Shown: piece by piece, positions 52,701 through 64,000 of the stretch
Position numbering within the stretch: the stretch's first letter is position 1
Layout of the letters: each line of letters starts with the position of its first letter
Origin: Pontederia crassipes
Taxonomy: Eukaryota; Streptophyta; Magnoliopsida; Commelinales; Pontederiaceae
Assembly (NCBI GenBank): GCA_030549335.1
Contig: CM060194.1
Span: forward strand, 32,570,171-32,634,170
DNA: 64,000 bases
Direction: 5' to 3'
The notes under the pieces: model-generated
What the model saw: the letters and a program-made list of their open reading frames with translations, nothing else
What the model was told of the DNA's origin: nothing
The model's database searches: none
Position numbers and translations under genes: made by a program

Positions 52701-54889
52701 TCATTAGAGAAAGGGGTACATATTTAAATTAAAGCTGCACCACCTATAATCATCTGGATAAGATACAATTACTACTATCATCAGAAATGCCAAAAGTTCT
52801 CTGAAAATATGAAAAAAGACTAGACATTAACAATATGCTCTTATCAGCTAATACGATTGACCACTGGCAAACAGAAACCAAAAGGCAATATGGACTACTA
52901 TCATCAGAAAGCCAAAAGTTCTCTGGAAATATGCTAAAAGACTAGACATTAACAATATGCTGTTATCAGCTAAACAGCCAAAGCAGCATATGATTTCACA
53001 TTAATCCGACAAGAGTATGTAAGACAATGTCAAACCAATATGTCTCATGCCAAAAAAAAAACCACATAATTTGACAATAATTTCCTTTCAAGCAAATGCA
53101 AGAATAAACCACAAAGTTTTACATCTATTTTTATTATGACTAATTGGCAGAAGAAGAAATAACTGAGAACAATAGAAAACTTACCGAACATTTTCAGATT
53201 CCTGAGGCTTTGCTCCCACCTAACAGAAGTAAGGTGAATATCAGAACTAACAATAAAGACATTTAATAAACTATACTATACAAAGCAGATATGCTGGATT
53301 TTATAGTCACTTGAATACTATAGCAAGAACAAATTATTACTGTAGTAGTAACAAACAAGACTTATTAATGCTGGAAACCCAACATATCAAATACCTGCTC
53401 ATTAACACATCCTCATATACTAGGCAGATAACTTGCATACGGTTTTCTATATTACAAAGCTCACAAAAATATAAGTACAGCCCATAAGAGAAAAGGGAAA
53501 TTAATAAAAGAAACCAAATAAAAGATCATGTAAAATCCATAAAAGGTGCATGGGATCTTAACTCTGGTCAAGTTGATTAAACTGGCACATGAAATAACAT
53601 TCTCCAATGGTTATTAATCTTACCAAAACTCACAGATTCAGAAAGTTAAGAGATTGATTGCCATCTATCATTTGTTGGCTCAATCAAATGGCATGTATTT
53701 GATCTAGCAGCATATCTTAATCACCGTTGGTAATAAAGGTCACATCAATAAGTAGCAACAGTGTACTGCAAGTCGTGCACAAATCACAAAAGAAAAATTA
53801 AACGAAAACTTTTTCATCAATATATTAATAAAAAAGAGATTATAAATTACAATGGAACTTTTTTAATTCAGATATACAAAAATTTTAACAGGCTCAGCAG
53901 AAATGAACAAGCTTGTGGAGTACATAGAAACAAACAAGCAAGTTGTAAGTACTTATCATGTCCATGATCTTAAGTTTTGTACAAAATCATAGACATGTAT
54001 ACATAATTGAATAAATGTCTACAAGTTAATAAAACCCTGGACGGCTACCTCCTTGCTAGTCGTCCTTTCTCCTCTCAAAAAAAAACTACAAGAACTGATC
54101 TTATCGAAAAAACTACAAGAACTGATGCTGTTATATTATTGATTGTTATCGCTGAGCAGCATCCCTTTTGAACTGATAAAGAATAATTTAATGGCCATTA
54201 ACTTCACCATATAAGCTCATCAAAGTAAAAATGTGAGGCAAATTGCAAAGGAGAAATTGGATTTTAGAAAAAGAAGTGCACACACAGGATAGGGACTAGA
54301 TATCACCAGACACCTCATTGCGTGCAGCAGGCTTAGAAACCCTGCTAGGTGAACTGGAACTGTGCCTTCTCCTATGACTCCGTCTCTCAGGTGAGATTGA
54401 ACGATCATCCTTTGAAAATCTTGATGAACTACTATCAATCTTGTCATTGACTGATTTTCTATCATGTGATGCATCCCTGACTTCCTCTCGGTCTCTTGGC
54501 CTCCCTCTATCACGATCTTCCTTTCCTGAACTCCTTCTGTGCTCCTTATCTTCCAACTTCTCTTCTTCCCGATCTGCTTGAGCTCGTCTCAATCGCTTGG
54601 AGCGCGGTGACAGTGATCGGGAGGAGCCTGATCGCACAGGCGAATGTGGGCGAGCATTTCTGGGTGACCGAGCTCGATCAGGAAGCTTTTCGTGAACCAG
54701 TGATCTATTTTTCTGAGAGTGGCTACTTCTCGGTGGCGACCCAACTCTGCCAGGTGAACTCTTTCGAGGGGCCGGTGACCTTCCTCTTCGTGGAGAGTTC
54801 CTCCGACGTGGAGATGAATGGTGATTCCTAACTGGTGGACCAGACCAACCGTGTCGTTCATTTCCCTTGTGCTCTACAGAAGGTGCCAT
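49726..54889 (-). CDS. DDL: DAWDLE/SNIP1-like FHA-domain RNA-processing protein, 10 coding exons
   Basis: Exons in gene order: 54889-54314, 53219-53185, 52696-52624, 51959-51902, 51705-51613, 51336-51222, 51135-51088, 50960-50915, 50797-50727, 49765-49726. They total 1155 nt, 384 residues plus stop, with consistent phases. Residues 1-192 form an RS/RD-rich arm (SPRRRNSPRRGRSPAPRKSS). Then come a short linker and KPSFELSGKLAEETNKVRG. The FHA domain (about 289-372) carries FGRERRVADIPTDHPSCSKQ, the phosphopeptide-loop GSTNGT and RIEPQRYYELFEKDTIKFGN. The end REYVLLHENSTS matches the family. Arabidopsis DDL binds DICER-LIKE1 and aids microRNA and siRNA accumulation; animal SNIP1 is a spliceosome-associated homologue. 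Start: the first ATG of the RS frame, next to EHKGNER. The first donor could instead be 54307 with acceptor 7 nt later, same length. Confidence 0.93.
50172..50616. repeat. local duplication flanking the DDL SINE
   Basis: About 120 bp (catcacaaaaacagaatacg to ggtaatagatacctttta) occurs at 50172-50293 and again, slightly shorter, at about 50500-50616, on either side of the SINE in DDL intron 9. The left copy has tcagattt and other extra bases, so the duplication is older than the copy now in SEC8. Confidence 0.8.
50295..50469 (-). mobile_element. Au-like SINE in DDL intron 9 (donor copy)
   Basis: Full-length minus-strand SINE with 15-bp target duplication aatagatacctttta at 50280-50294 and 50470-50484. 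It is in sense orientation in the DDL transcript, so DDL pre-mRNA contains a functional-looking SINE 3' end. This is the source of the SINE in the SEC8 intron 3 insertion. Confidence 0.92.
52016..52078 (+). mobile_element. RTE/SINE tail fragment
   Basis: Only tggcgtcgtatgatccatgt through the (TTG)n end, inserted in the DDL intron between exons 3 and 4, immediately before another RTE 3' fragment. No clear target duplication. Confidence 0.75.
52083..52285 (+). mobile_element. RTE LINE, 3' 200 bp only
   Basis: Matches the complement of 41101-41290 of the RTE LINE: gaagagtagatcaaataatt, agagggagagggagaccaag, ggcgaactaatagagc, then the common tail and (TTG)n. Severely 5'-truncated, as is typical of LINE insertions. 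Confidence 0.85.
52771..52975. repeat. 123-bp tandem duplication in a DDL intron
   Basis: The word actactatcatcagaaa and the following ~80 bp (to ttatcagctaa) appear at 52771 and 52894, about 90 per cent alike by eye. Confidence 0.8.
54005..54085 (+). mobile_element. short L1 3' end
   Basis: accctggacggctacctcct...cctttctcctctcaaaaaaaaa resembles the 3' end of the local L1 family. It lies in DDL intron 1. The following 15-bp word actacaagaactgat is repeated at about 54085 and 54110, but I could not pair it with a left target copy. Confidence 0.45.
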
Positions 54890-55369
54890 CTTCACGATAA
54901 CTTATGCAGCCAGCCCTCCTACACCTAATCCAAAGGAAAAGATTTAGTAACTCGTACAATTGCCTCCTTCGTGGTATTGGACTTGTAGAACGCTCATAAC
55001 ATTTAACAATTCACATCGTCGAAGGTAACACAAATGCTTGAATGGAGACACCAAAGAAACATATTTTATGGCAGAAAAAAAGGTACTAATCGGACTCCAT
55101 AGCCAATGACATAAAAGCATTTACAAGATATAATTCAGAAATCAATAAGGAAAACGTCACAGACCAATTGCAAGAAATAGGTAGCAAACGATCGCATTCC
55201 TACGTGTTCTATTCAGCTTAGCTCGAATTCTTAACATGTTAATTCAAACGAGAAGCACACAACCGAGCAACCGTGCATACAATGAAAAGAACCCTAAAGA
55301 TGGTATGGATGACGGTGCAAAGAAACAATGGTGAGATTGGAACAGCGATCAAAGAAGAGAGGACTCACC

Positions 55370-55600
55370 TGAACAGAGATGAAATAGGAAGGGAAAAAGA
55401 CTAGGAGGAGAGATCGGCGGCAGGCGAAGGCGAGGCGACTGGGAGGAGGAAGAGTGAGGAGGGGCGAGCGACGAAGGGTTTGAAGCCGCTTCCAGTTGCA
55501 GCAAAAACGATTCCCCGGAGGGAGAAACGAGGGGGAATAGGGCGGATAAGAAAACCCGATATGGATGGGGCGAAACGGGTCGGAGTTTTCGCGATAAAAC
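55370..55600 (-). promoter_or_regulatory. DDL 5' leader exon and promoter region
   Basis: On the minus strand a strong donor CAG|GTGAGTCC at 55369/55368 suggests a non-coding first exon upstream of an intron that would end shortly before the start codon at 54889. The stretch 55390-55520 is GC-richer and CT-rich on the transcribed strand, like a plant core promoter and leader. Transcription start not determined. Confidence 0.45.
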
Positions 55601-56990
55601 GTGAATAAAACGAGAAAAATCGGAAAACCCAGATTTCTAAATGCCTTGATATTTTTTTTCTTACGTAACATATAAAATATTTTTTCTCCAAATACCACTT
55701 CAACATTATATCAATTTATATTTGACACAGAACATGAGAGTCATTCAAATCATTACAATTCTTACGCCTAATTTTATCTATGATATATATATATGGATAT
55801 AAAATAATTGAATTATATTTTTTTATTCCTATTTATCACATATATATGGATGTTGTGACCTTGTTCTCATATTTTTACTCAAAGGCTCTTGGATTAAACA
55901 ACACAGGGGCGAGGTTATAAAAGATTATTCGATGCATCCAAAATGAGTTTTAATATCCGTTGCAAATATGATTGATTTATATTCATACTTATTTTTTTCT
56001 TTAGACTATATGATATAAAATAATGTCATACTCCAAATACTTCCATGACAATACATTAATAAGTGTTCCTTATCTCATATTGTGGATGATTAAACATGCG
56101 AGAGCAGTAATCAATTTGTGATCCTAGGGATCCAACATACTACCTTTCTAGTTCTTTGATTTTACTTGGTGAACTAGTATTTTTTTAATATATCAATACA
56201 ATCATACATTGTGTACAAGGCAATTCTTTAAGTATGAAGAAACTCTTACAATTATGATACAAGTCCATGCAATTTATCATGCACCAATTATTTCATGTAT
56301 GCATTTTTCACTCATTGAATTGTTACAAAAATGGGAGAGAGAAAAATCATGCACACAAAGAACGTTAGAGATTTTACTATATTCAATCTACATTGGCTTA
56401 CATCGTACAATTTTTTTATGTCAAAGTAATGATGATTTACAAGAATATCGATAACCCAACTCTCATGAAGAGAGTTTCCAAAAAAACAAATAGAAAATCT
56501 TAACTTCTTAGGGTTCCACCCCATTAAAAATAAGAAATAAAAATCTTTTAACTTCTAGAGTGTCCCCTTCCCTTCTTTCCCTTTGGCTCGGTGTTTGAGC
56601 GAAGGGATCTTCGAATGAGGCTGACGAATTCTTCATCCAAATTATTTGAGGACCTATATAATAAGAAATCAATATATCTCTAGGGAACCTTTTATTTTGA
56701 AGAAATGTTGAGCGAATCTCAATGGTAGATCATTGATCAACTGATTCTAATAAAAAAATATTTTTAAATAATAAAATTTAATTACTTGTGATCCGACTAT
56801 TGGTTAGTTTTCCATAGTAGAAGGTGCTTTAGAGATACATTAATCACATATAACATAATGATCAAAAAAGATTTACAACTCGGTCAATATTTGATACATT
56901 ATTAATAAATCTCTATATTGATTTGAATCATAAAAATCTTTATTGTCGTGTCTGCACCACCTCTGTATTTAGATTATTGCAAGTGTTAAT
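55601..56990. other. AT-rich intergenic DNA between DDL and the Copia remnant
   Basis: No exon or transposon with defined ends. A short GC-richer stretch (about 56565-56640) has no recognisable coding content. Part of this may be the 3' end of the Copia remnant to the right, but I see no LTR. Confidence 0.45.
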
Positions 56991-56999
56991 ACTTAGCAA

Positions 57000-57740
57000 A
57001 TTCAAATAGTGTTGAAATTAAATATGAGAAACCGACTTGGTGAACATATTAGCTACATTATTTGTAGTGTTAATTTTCTTCACCTTAATTCTTTTGTTGG
57101 TACGAATAAAGTAATATCTCACATCAATATATTTAATTCTTTCATGATGTACCTAAACATATTATCCCATTGGACTTTTCAATTAGATGCTTTTCTTTGT
57201 TAATGTCATATACTTTGCTTCTGTAATGGATAATGTGATTGATGATTGAAGTATAACTTTTCAACTGATCATAGAACTGCCTGAAGTGAAGACATAAGAT
57301 GTCATGAATATTCTTTCATCAATATCTATTGAAACTAAATAACTTGCAACTAAACACACTTTATCAATTATATAAATAAGATCAATATCAAACTTTCAAA
57401 TATTGAAAGATGCACTTCACTGTTTGTCAATTCTCCTTTCTTGAGTTGCTAATGAATTTATTGACAACACTAACGACATGAGCACCGTCAAATTTTATAC
57501 AAATCATGGCATACATTAAGCGTTCGGCTATAGTGCTATAGTTAACCGAGTCATGTACTCTTCTACATTTGACTATGGTGCAATGACTTAGAAAGATGTA
57601 TATTTGATGTTGATAGAGTATTCAATCATTTTGCTTCAGACATTTTGTTTTAAAGTTGAATAAAATTTTTTGAGTTTAACATGCTTAAGATAAGAAAGAT
57701 TTACCTCGTGTACAATCCCTTAATGTACTACACCAAGATA
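57000..57740 (-). pseudogene. Copia RT end and RNase H, degenerate
   Basis: With frameshifts, the minus strand reads through a Copia RNase H region: EEYMTRLTIAL, INSLATQER (family NPGKEHWE region), SYVFTSGSSMIS for GYVFTLGGSAIS, ITLSITEAKYMTL for ALSTTEAEYMAL, and HERIKYIDVRYYFIR for HERTKHIDVRYHFIR. Many stops. It continues the element at 60449-62350 across the solo LTR. Confidence 0.8.
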
Positions 57741-57745
57741 CTTCA

Positions 57746-60443
57746 TGTCACGAACGTGCTCTACAAATATTATTTTTTCATCATAATGTTTTTAATTAGC
57801 ATATTAAGTTAGTTTAGATGCTTAGATGGTCGTGTATGCGTGTAGTAATTAATATTTGAATTAAAGCATAATGATAATTAAATTATCGATAAGCGTTATA
57901 AAGAAACTATATAAGATTATTAAGAATAACTTTAATATTTTTAAATATTACAATAAATATGTTTAACTATGAGTAATTTAGTTTAATTAGAGATTTAATA
58001 TTGACTTTAACAAATAAAAATAATTGAACCTTCATTTTAACCAATGAGATTTCAAGCAAAAGTAGGCAGCTCCAACCATCATATGATGTGGTAAAAATCT
58101 GAAAAATTATATAAATTACCTATTCTTATCCTTGAATAGCAAAAAAATTTCCAGAAGAAACTCCATAGCCGAACATCCTAAAGAAATTTGACAAGGTCAC
58201 TGGTTTGAGGTAGGTTCTCGACTCGAAATTGACCTTCGAATTCATATGATCATTTGTTCATGGTGCATACTCCATAAATTCTGAAAATTTACATTTCTTC
58301 CTTTCGTCCTTAGTTTTCTATAGCCCTTAGAATTACTTAAAACTAAGTTTTATAGAGAAAGTTATGAAGTAATCTTCACTAGTGACTCGTTCTGTCCGTT
58401 ACCTTATAAATTAAGGCACGATTAGGATAGTCCTAATTAAGGTTTGAAATTCGGATATACTTAATTAAATTTCACAATGGTTTGGTGAGGAGTGGAATCA
58501 TCTACTTTGGACTTGTGTATATGAAGAAATGAATTTTTTATTTCATATGAATTTTTTTGTCATGTTTCAGAACATTGGCAGAACATGAACCAAATTGACT
58601 ATTTTTTTCTATAAGGTAATACAAGTTGTTAAAAATCCTATTGAAGTATAGTTTCTAGAAAAATTAGATTCTCAACAAATGGATAAGTACTGATAAAATA
58701 AATAAATTATTCTGCGATAACACAAATTCTAAGTCAAATTGCCTATACTTTTTTAATTATTCACTGAGAATTATCGAATGATATTTATAGGTTGAACACT
58801 TCTAATTCATGTAGAATCATAAGATTTGAGCTCGTGATTAAGAAATTATAAATTATTCATTATCAGACACTCAGTCTAGAAATTTGAGATAACACCTCAA
58901 GCGAGAGATTGGATAGTATTAAGTAGTATGCAGTGTGTAATAGCATATGGACATAAATACCTGAGATTGTACAATTTAGTAAAAATTAGCACTCTAAGGT
59001 GTATAAGCATTCATGTATCATGAGCATGTATTTCATATTTTTTTATCGATGGTTGAAAAGTAAAAATGCATCATTGTTTGTAGGAAACAATGTGAAAAGA
59101 GAAAAATCTAATAAATCTCCTTGAAAAGGTAAAGTACAAGATGAGTGGGTAAATTTACAACATAATAAAATGGTATATGACATTTCTTTTATTTAGGGTA
59201 GTATTTCAAGCAAGAATTATGATTATTATTATTGAAAACATGTCTTAAGATGAAATGTATTTATTATATGTTTTAAGAACTTAATATGATGACGAATTAA
59301 ACTATTATATGAAAAATATTTTCAGAGAACAATGCTTGTGATGTGAAAATAAGTTTTACTTGATATTGATATGTGATTATGACATGTGTATTTTGATATT
59401 GTTAAACTGTGTTCATTGGTCATACTAGTTGAAAAAGATCTTTAGGACCGCATTCGATATACATGATACATTTTGGGCGTATATCAGATGTCTTTGTCAT
59501 TTGGAGACTGCTCTGCATGCATGTATTACTTCACGGTATGCTCTGCGTATTCAAGAGTCATGATTGTGAAGTTTTGCTTAATTATATAGCACACGATCAT
59601 GGAGGAATACGTATTCACTCATGTTGTGCTATGTGTATTCGAGAGTTATGATTGTGAAGCTCTACTTAATTGTATGTCACATGACCATGGAGAGATACAT
59701 ATTGCCCTATGATATGCTCTGCGTATCCAAGAATTATGATTATGAAACTCTGCTTAATTGTATGACACATGATCATGGATGGATATGTATTGACCCATTA
59801 TGAGTACACATGCATGAAGTTTAATTGTTAATATGATGATACCTTGAGTTACTCTTATTTATGTGAAAGTTCATATGATTTGACAACTTATGTTATATGT
59901 ATTATGTTTTAAATATTTTCTCATATGAAAATATGGTTATTTAAATGTTATGAGCACCCATATTGTTCCTCTATATTGTACTTTTATTTCACTTACTGAG
60001 CAATCGATTATTGCTCATATTATCCTTTTTAAAATTTTCAAATAATTCTAAATTCTCGAGGAGTCGACTCAAAGCTTGCTTTTGATGCCCATAGAAGAGA
60101 TCGAACAGCTGGAGCAATTTTATTTCTCCTTCACTTTTATTTTCGGCATGCATGTATTATATAACTATAGGTGTTGAAATGGAAAAGAGAAATATTCTAT
60201 GAGGATGCCACATAACTATTTGGGTTGCTATATGTTAGATAGTGTGTGGAAAAAATGACATTGAATGACATATCTTGTGTTTGATTAAGCTTTTATAAAT
60301 ATAATTGTATTATTATTGTATCAATAAATAGCATCAAGTTAAATAAGGGAGAATAATTTGTCGAATTTATTCTAAAATAGTTAAATAATTTTAAGAACTA
60401 CAATAATTAGGGTTAGGACTTAGTCACAGAGTTGGGTGTGACA
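57746..60443. mobile_element. solo LTR, Ty3 Del/Tekay-like, 2.7 kb
   Basis: Starts TGTCACGAACG and ends GGGTGTGACA, the inverted-end signature of plant Del/Tekay LTRs (TGTCAC...GTGACA). The 5-bp target duplication cttca is at 57741-57745 and 60444-60448. Removing it restores continuity of the Copia pol on both sides. No internal coding region follows, so it is a recombined solo LTR. Confidence 0.78.
59537..59800. repeat. 88-bp tandem repeat, three copies, in the solo LTR
   Basis: Units start tatgctctgcgtattcaaga (59537), tgtgctatgtgtattcgaga (59624) and tatgctctgcgtatccaaga (59713), each followed by a tgattgtgaa-like word and ...catggagg. Diverged by roughly 10-15 per cent. Confidence 0.8.
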
Positions 60444-60448
60444 CTTCA

Positions 60449-62350
60449 TGTTGAATTCTTCATTAAGAAACTTTTTCAATTTCTAAATATCTGACATGTT
60501 CCTACCCTCCTAATAACAATAAGCATATCTTCAATATAGAAGAGTAGATAGTTGATTGAACAATTCTTACCTTTTTGTGATATACATCCTTATTTGAAAT
60601 GAAGGACTCCTTTGATTGGTTCAGAATATTGTTTTCAAGTTCTTTGCATAAGAAAGTAGTCTTCACATCTAGTTATCCAAACTCTAAATCTTGATATGCT
60701 ACAAGGGTGACAATACTCTGATGGAGGTGTGTCTATCAACATGTGAGAATATCTCATTGTAGTTTACTCATTTTTCTCTAATTATATCCTTTAACAATTA
60801 TGCATCCTTGTATCTTGTGTCTTTAATTTCTAGAATTCTAATTTTTATCGTAAAGATCCACTTACAACCAATCATCTTTCTACCTTTAGGTAAGTTGGTA
60901 ATCTCCTATGTGTTACTCTTGTAACAAATTTCATTTCCTCATCCATATCAATAATTAATTGTTCAGATTTAGTACATGTACTAACGTTCCTATCGAAAGA
61001 TGACTCTAGTAACTCTACCTCCTAAGGCACCTACAACGCATAAACAATTATATGCTCAAAACTATACCGCCTAAGAGAACCTACTTCTCTGCGAGGATGC
61101 CTACTAACGATAGGTTTCTTCATGTTTTGACTATTTAATTTGATGTGGTCATTTTGCATCATCTTCTATTGAAGTCACTTTGATATATACCTGATTGTTG
61201 ACATTGATTCTGTAAATTACTTTCACCTTCAACTAAAGTATTAATGCCTCATTAAAGGTCACGCTTCCATTGTAAATGATTTTGTGTTATGAAGGGGACC
61301 AAATCCTGAAACTCTCACCCCCTGCATTATATGTGAAAAGTCCTTTGACTCTTAGTTCCAACTTTTCCTCACTAATATGATACCATGATGGATGATAAAA
61401 AAAATATTTAGTATAATCATGAGAATATCCTAAATATATCTTAGTTGGGGTTCTGACATCAATCATAATTGCTGAACTTCGATACACCAAGCAACAAGTT
61501 GTGTTAATAGCATCAGCCAGAACCCCTATTCAAGACAACATAAGAGAGCATGCACCTTGCTATATCAAGAAACATTTGACAACTCTATTTTACTGTAGAG
61601 TATCAATAGTTCAATGATTGACAATGCCTTCATCTTTATCAAACTGGTCGAATTCAATAACATAAAACTCTAACCCATTGTTAATATGAAGAGACATCAT
61701 TTTCTTCGATGTTTGATTCTCCACTAGAACCTTCCATTGTTCGAAGGCCATGAATGAGTTGTTCCTATGCTTTTTAGGAATATTTTAGTAGTTATCAATT
61801 ATAGGAAGGAAAAATATTGCACCTCACAGTAATGAAACATGGTTGGGGCCTCAACAATCAACATGAATGTACTCGAGTGTTGCTTTTGTTCTGCACAATG
61901 TCTTGTTGAATTGAAGTCGATATTATTTGCTGAAATGACCTCCCAAAAGACTCATTTGCTGAGAATGTAATCCCATTTGACTCATATATCTAAGTCGCAT
62001 GTGTCACAACTTGAATTTTTTTCAACTTTGATGAACTAATCATTGTAGCAACACCAAAGAATATTTTACTTTGTAATATGTACAAGGACTTCTATCTTAC
62101 TTCCTTTAAAATTATAGTATTGCTTTTCATGATCAAGAGAATGTCTCCAATTGTATTAACTAACAACCTTTATAATATGACTTATAGCGATAACAAATTC
62201 TTTTTTCGTTGTGAAACATGAAAGACTGTTAGTGCTCTCACCAAATTATCATGTCCTGAAATGTAAATGTATTGCTGCTCATAACAAATTTTCCACCGCC
62301 AGTTTTTTATAAAATGAGAATAATTCTTTATTCAGAACATCCAAATCAAG
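60449..62350 (-). pseudogene. Copia integrase and reverse transcriptase, degenerate
   Basis: Read on the minus strand with many shifts, from the right: a pre-integrase segment (GHMSQMGLHSQQMSLLGGH for GHMSERGL...GLLGG), the integrase core (YIHVDC, SIIDNY-like, EQWKVLVENQTSKK, NGLEF, KDEGIVNH, NRVV), the integrase C-end (YHISEEKLELRVKG, FRIWSPS), then RT (LPKVERWL-like, LVAYQDLEFG*LDVKTTFL, and YLLFYIEDMLI in place of the catalytic YVDDMLI). Gag and LTRs are not visible, so it is an old fragment. Confidence 0.8.
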
Positions 62351-63460
62351 AATTCGTCCATTCTCTGTTCAGCGTCATGAAAATTTGTTTTTTTCCCTTA
62401 AGATTAAAACATATCCAATATATGAAAACTCAACAATAATTTGATATTTCCAACATAGTATTTAATTTTTAAGTATTTTAATTCCATTTTGTTATGCATT
62501 ATTATTAGCAAAAAATACGTTGCTGTAATTAATTTTTTTGCGTACTCGAATTTGATATGTTGTGCAAGTGAAACGTGTTTTGGTGATGAAACTTTTTTTC
62601 TAATCATTATAAATTTTATTATTATGTGTTATTTCAAATCCAATGTTTATGCCATACACTATTTTATTGATACATGTTAAGCAATATCCTAATTGCCAAA
62701 TCTTATTTATTATTATGATTCATAATTGTAATGATCCATACATAGATATTTTAGTCACAAATCATAATTAATTATTTAAAATTTGAAGAATACAATCAAA
62801 TGAAATATGATATCAACAAAATACCGTTTTCCTTGATCTCTTTATTTTATCAAATATTAAATCAAAAATTGTAATTCAAAATTAAAATTTGAATAATTTT
62901 CACCTCCCTTAACTTTGTCTGGTTGTCATTTTGGTTCTTTAACTTTAGTTTGTAACTAGAAGATCCCTTAATTTTGTATCGTGAAGTGTATTTTAACAAA
63001 CAACAAAGAAAAGAAGATGAGGTATGGCATGTCCATGTGAATTTTAAAAAATGTGGCATCTCCCAATAGAACTCATCATCTTCCAAAACCAAAGTAATGG
63101 GTTCATGCCCTAGAAAGCTTCGTGATTTTTTTTACTGCGCCAGGTGATGGCTTGATCTCTCTTCTTCCTCCACTCTTATTGGAGTTGCTTCTTCTACAAC
63201 CTCTCAATCTGGCAAAAAGGAAAAGATCGTTTCCTTGAACCTCCCATTGTAGCAAAATTGTTTGAGAATTTAATTTGGTTCTATTGGAGATTATATGTGT
63301 CTTCTCGTTTAGGCATTTGTATTTTTTTAGATTGTTATTTTTTATTAAATTTCACTTCATAATCTTAAAGCTTATTTGATCTTTTTTATTATCACGTGAA
63401 GTGTTCTCCTTTGCGCACGAGAAATTGTGAATACTTGCCTCCCCCTTCTCCTTTATTCTT
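62351..63460. other. AT-rich DNA, no gene seen
   Basis: Mostly A/T with no open frame of gene quality. It may include the missing gag end of the Copia remnant, decayed beyond recognition. Confidence 0.4.
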
Positions 63461-63520
63461 TCACTCTTTTAGCTGGAAGTTGGCAATCGTAGAAGAAGGG
63501 GTAGCAAACCAATCATCAAA

Positions 63521-63949
63521 TTGGAGAAGAAGGTAGCGGCGGAAGATGTCGCAAATGAGAAGAAGCAAGTGTTTATCATTGCCCAAACTACGAAGAAGAC
63601 AATAGCTGCCTCCAACTATTTTGTTGAAACTGTGAAGCAAAAGGATGATACACCAACGAAGAAGGTGAAAAAAGAAACTAAAATTGGGAAGCAAAAGGAT
63701 GATACACCGATGAAGAAGGTGAAAAAAGAAGCTGAGGCATCTATTTCCAACAATAGCAATGGGGCAGTAGAGCTTCTGCCATTGTTCCTGAAGAGAGGTG
63801 CCCTTTTGGTGGGCCACGTGGCCGACGTGCAGCAGCAGCTGCCTTTCGCGCAAGAAGAGCGCGTTGAAAGCTCATCTGACGTGTGCGAGTTAGTGAGTGA
63901 TGACCATGTGACAATGTGCTCTGGGCGGCAATCAATTGTCCTCTCGTAG
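63521..63949 (+). CDS. hypothetical lysine-rich open frame, doubtful gene
   Basis: Open frame of 142 codons, lysine- and valine-rich, containing a duplicated 18-residue unit KQKDDTPTKKVKKETKIG. I recognise no family. The DNA repeat (54 bp, 63634-63738) could alone explain the open frame. A competing frame on the opposite strand covers much of the same DNA. It is followed 27 bp later by a TATA box, which suggests that this region may be an LTR or promoter and not a gene. Confidence 0.25.
   Translation: MEKKVAAEDVANEKKQVFIIAQTTKKTIAASNYFVETVKQKDDTPTKKVKKETKIGKQKDDTPMKKVKKEAEASISNNSNGAVELLPLFLKRGALLVGHVADVQQQLPFAQEERVESSSDVCELVSDDHVTMCSGRQSIVLS
63634..63738. repeat. 54-bp tandem repeat
   Basis: Unit gaagcaaaaggatgatacac starts at 63634 and again at 63688, each followed by gaagaaggtgaaaaaagaa, with three or four differences. 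It encodes an 18-residue lysine-rich repeat in the frame above. Confidence 0.85.
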
Positions 63950-63976
63950 AAGTCTCCTTCACCTTGTACTTTTTTC

Positions 63977-63986
63977 TATAAAAGGG
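63977..63986 (+). promoter_or_regulatory. TATA box at the right edge
   Basis: tataaaaggg, an ideal TATA box, preceded by tgtactttttt and cut off by the window end 14 bases later. It could drive a gene or an LTR transcript beyond the window. Confidence 0.4.
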
Positions 63987-64000
63987 GATCAATACTGAGA

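Noticed and set aside
54496..54831. Plus-strand open frame of 111 codons
   Set aside because: Antisense of DDL exon 1, whose RS-rich codons leave the opposite strand open.
63461..63853. Minus-strand open frame of 130 codons at the right edge
   Set aside because: Leucine/histidine-rich reading of the opposite strand of the lysine-rich repeat frame; no domain, and neither strand is well supported as a gene.

Overview
The window is nuclear DNA of a flowering plant, most likely a monocot. The signs are spliceosomal introns, plant-type genes (CYP77-like P450, SEC8, DAWDLE), plant LTR, LINE and TTG-tailed SINE families, and a very GC-rich single-exon P450 in AT-rich surroundings. I cannot name the species. 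There is no prokaryotic feature, CRISPR array or rRNA, and I recognised no tRNA.

Three genes carry the window. (1) 3816-5357 (+) is an intact single-exon CYP77A-type cytochrome P450 of 513 residues. (2) 14287-47438 (-) is SEC8/EXOC4, the exocyst subunit, in 26 coding exons. All exons were placed by splice sites and phase. The CDS sums to 3232 nt, one more than a multiple of three, because of a 1-nt insertion in exon 21. One intron is GC-AG. (3) 49726-54889 (-) is DAWDLE (DDL)/SNIP1, an RS-rich FHA-domain protein, in ten coding exons that sum to exactly 385 codons including stop. DDL lies upstream of SEC8 on the same strand. SEC8 acts in exocytic vesicle tethering, DDL in small-RNA biogenesis and RNA processing, and the P450 probably in fatty-acid/cutin chemistry. 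They are neighbours, not a pathway.

Most of the rest is mobile DNA. From left to right: foldback MITEs (911-2080); a Copia-derived element that keeps gag but has no pol (7825-12529); a 1-kb TIR element with a GC-rich core (12704-13731); then the SEC8 introns. These introns hold an antisense L1-type LINE of about 5.4 kb, degenerate L1 pieces, a TRIM element plus a solo TRIM LTR, an RTE-type LINE nested with a SINE inside a MULE-like MITE, and about a dozen TTG-tailed (Au-like) SINEs or tails. At the right is a degenerate Copia pol (57000-62350, -) split by a 2.7-kb solo LTR of Del/Tekay type.

The most interesting locus is 45002-45688. A 651-bp piece of DDL (a complete 71-nt FHA exon, a retained intron and part of another exon) ending exactly at the TTG tail of an intronic SINE has been copied into SEC8 intron 3. 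It is flanked by an 18-bp target-site duplication and differs from the donor by one base that I could find. This looks like very recent LINE-driven retrotransposition of host gene sequence using a SINE tail, a route to exon shuffling. The RTE LINE in the window shares its last ~65 bp with the SINEs and is the natural candidate for the machinery.
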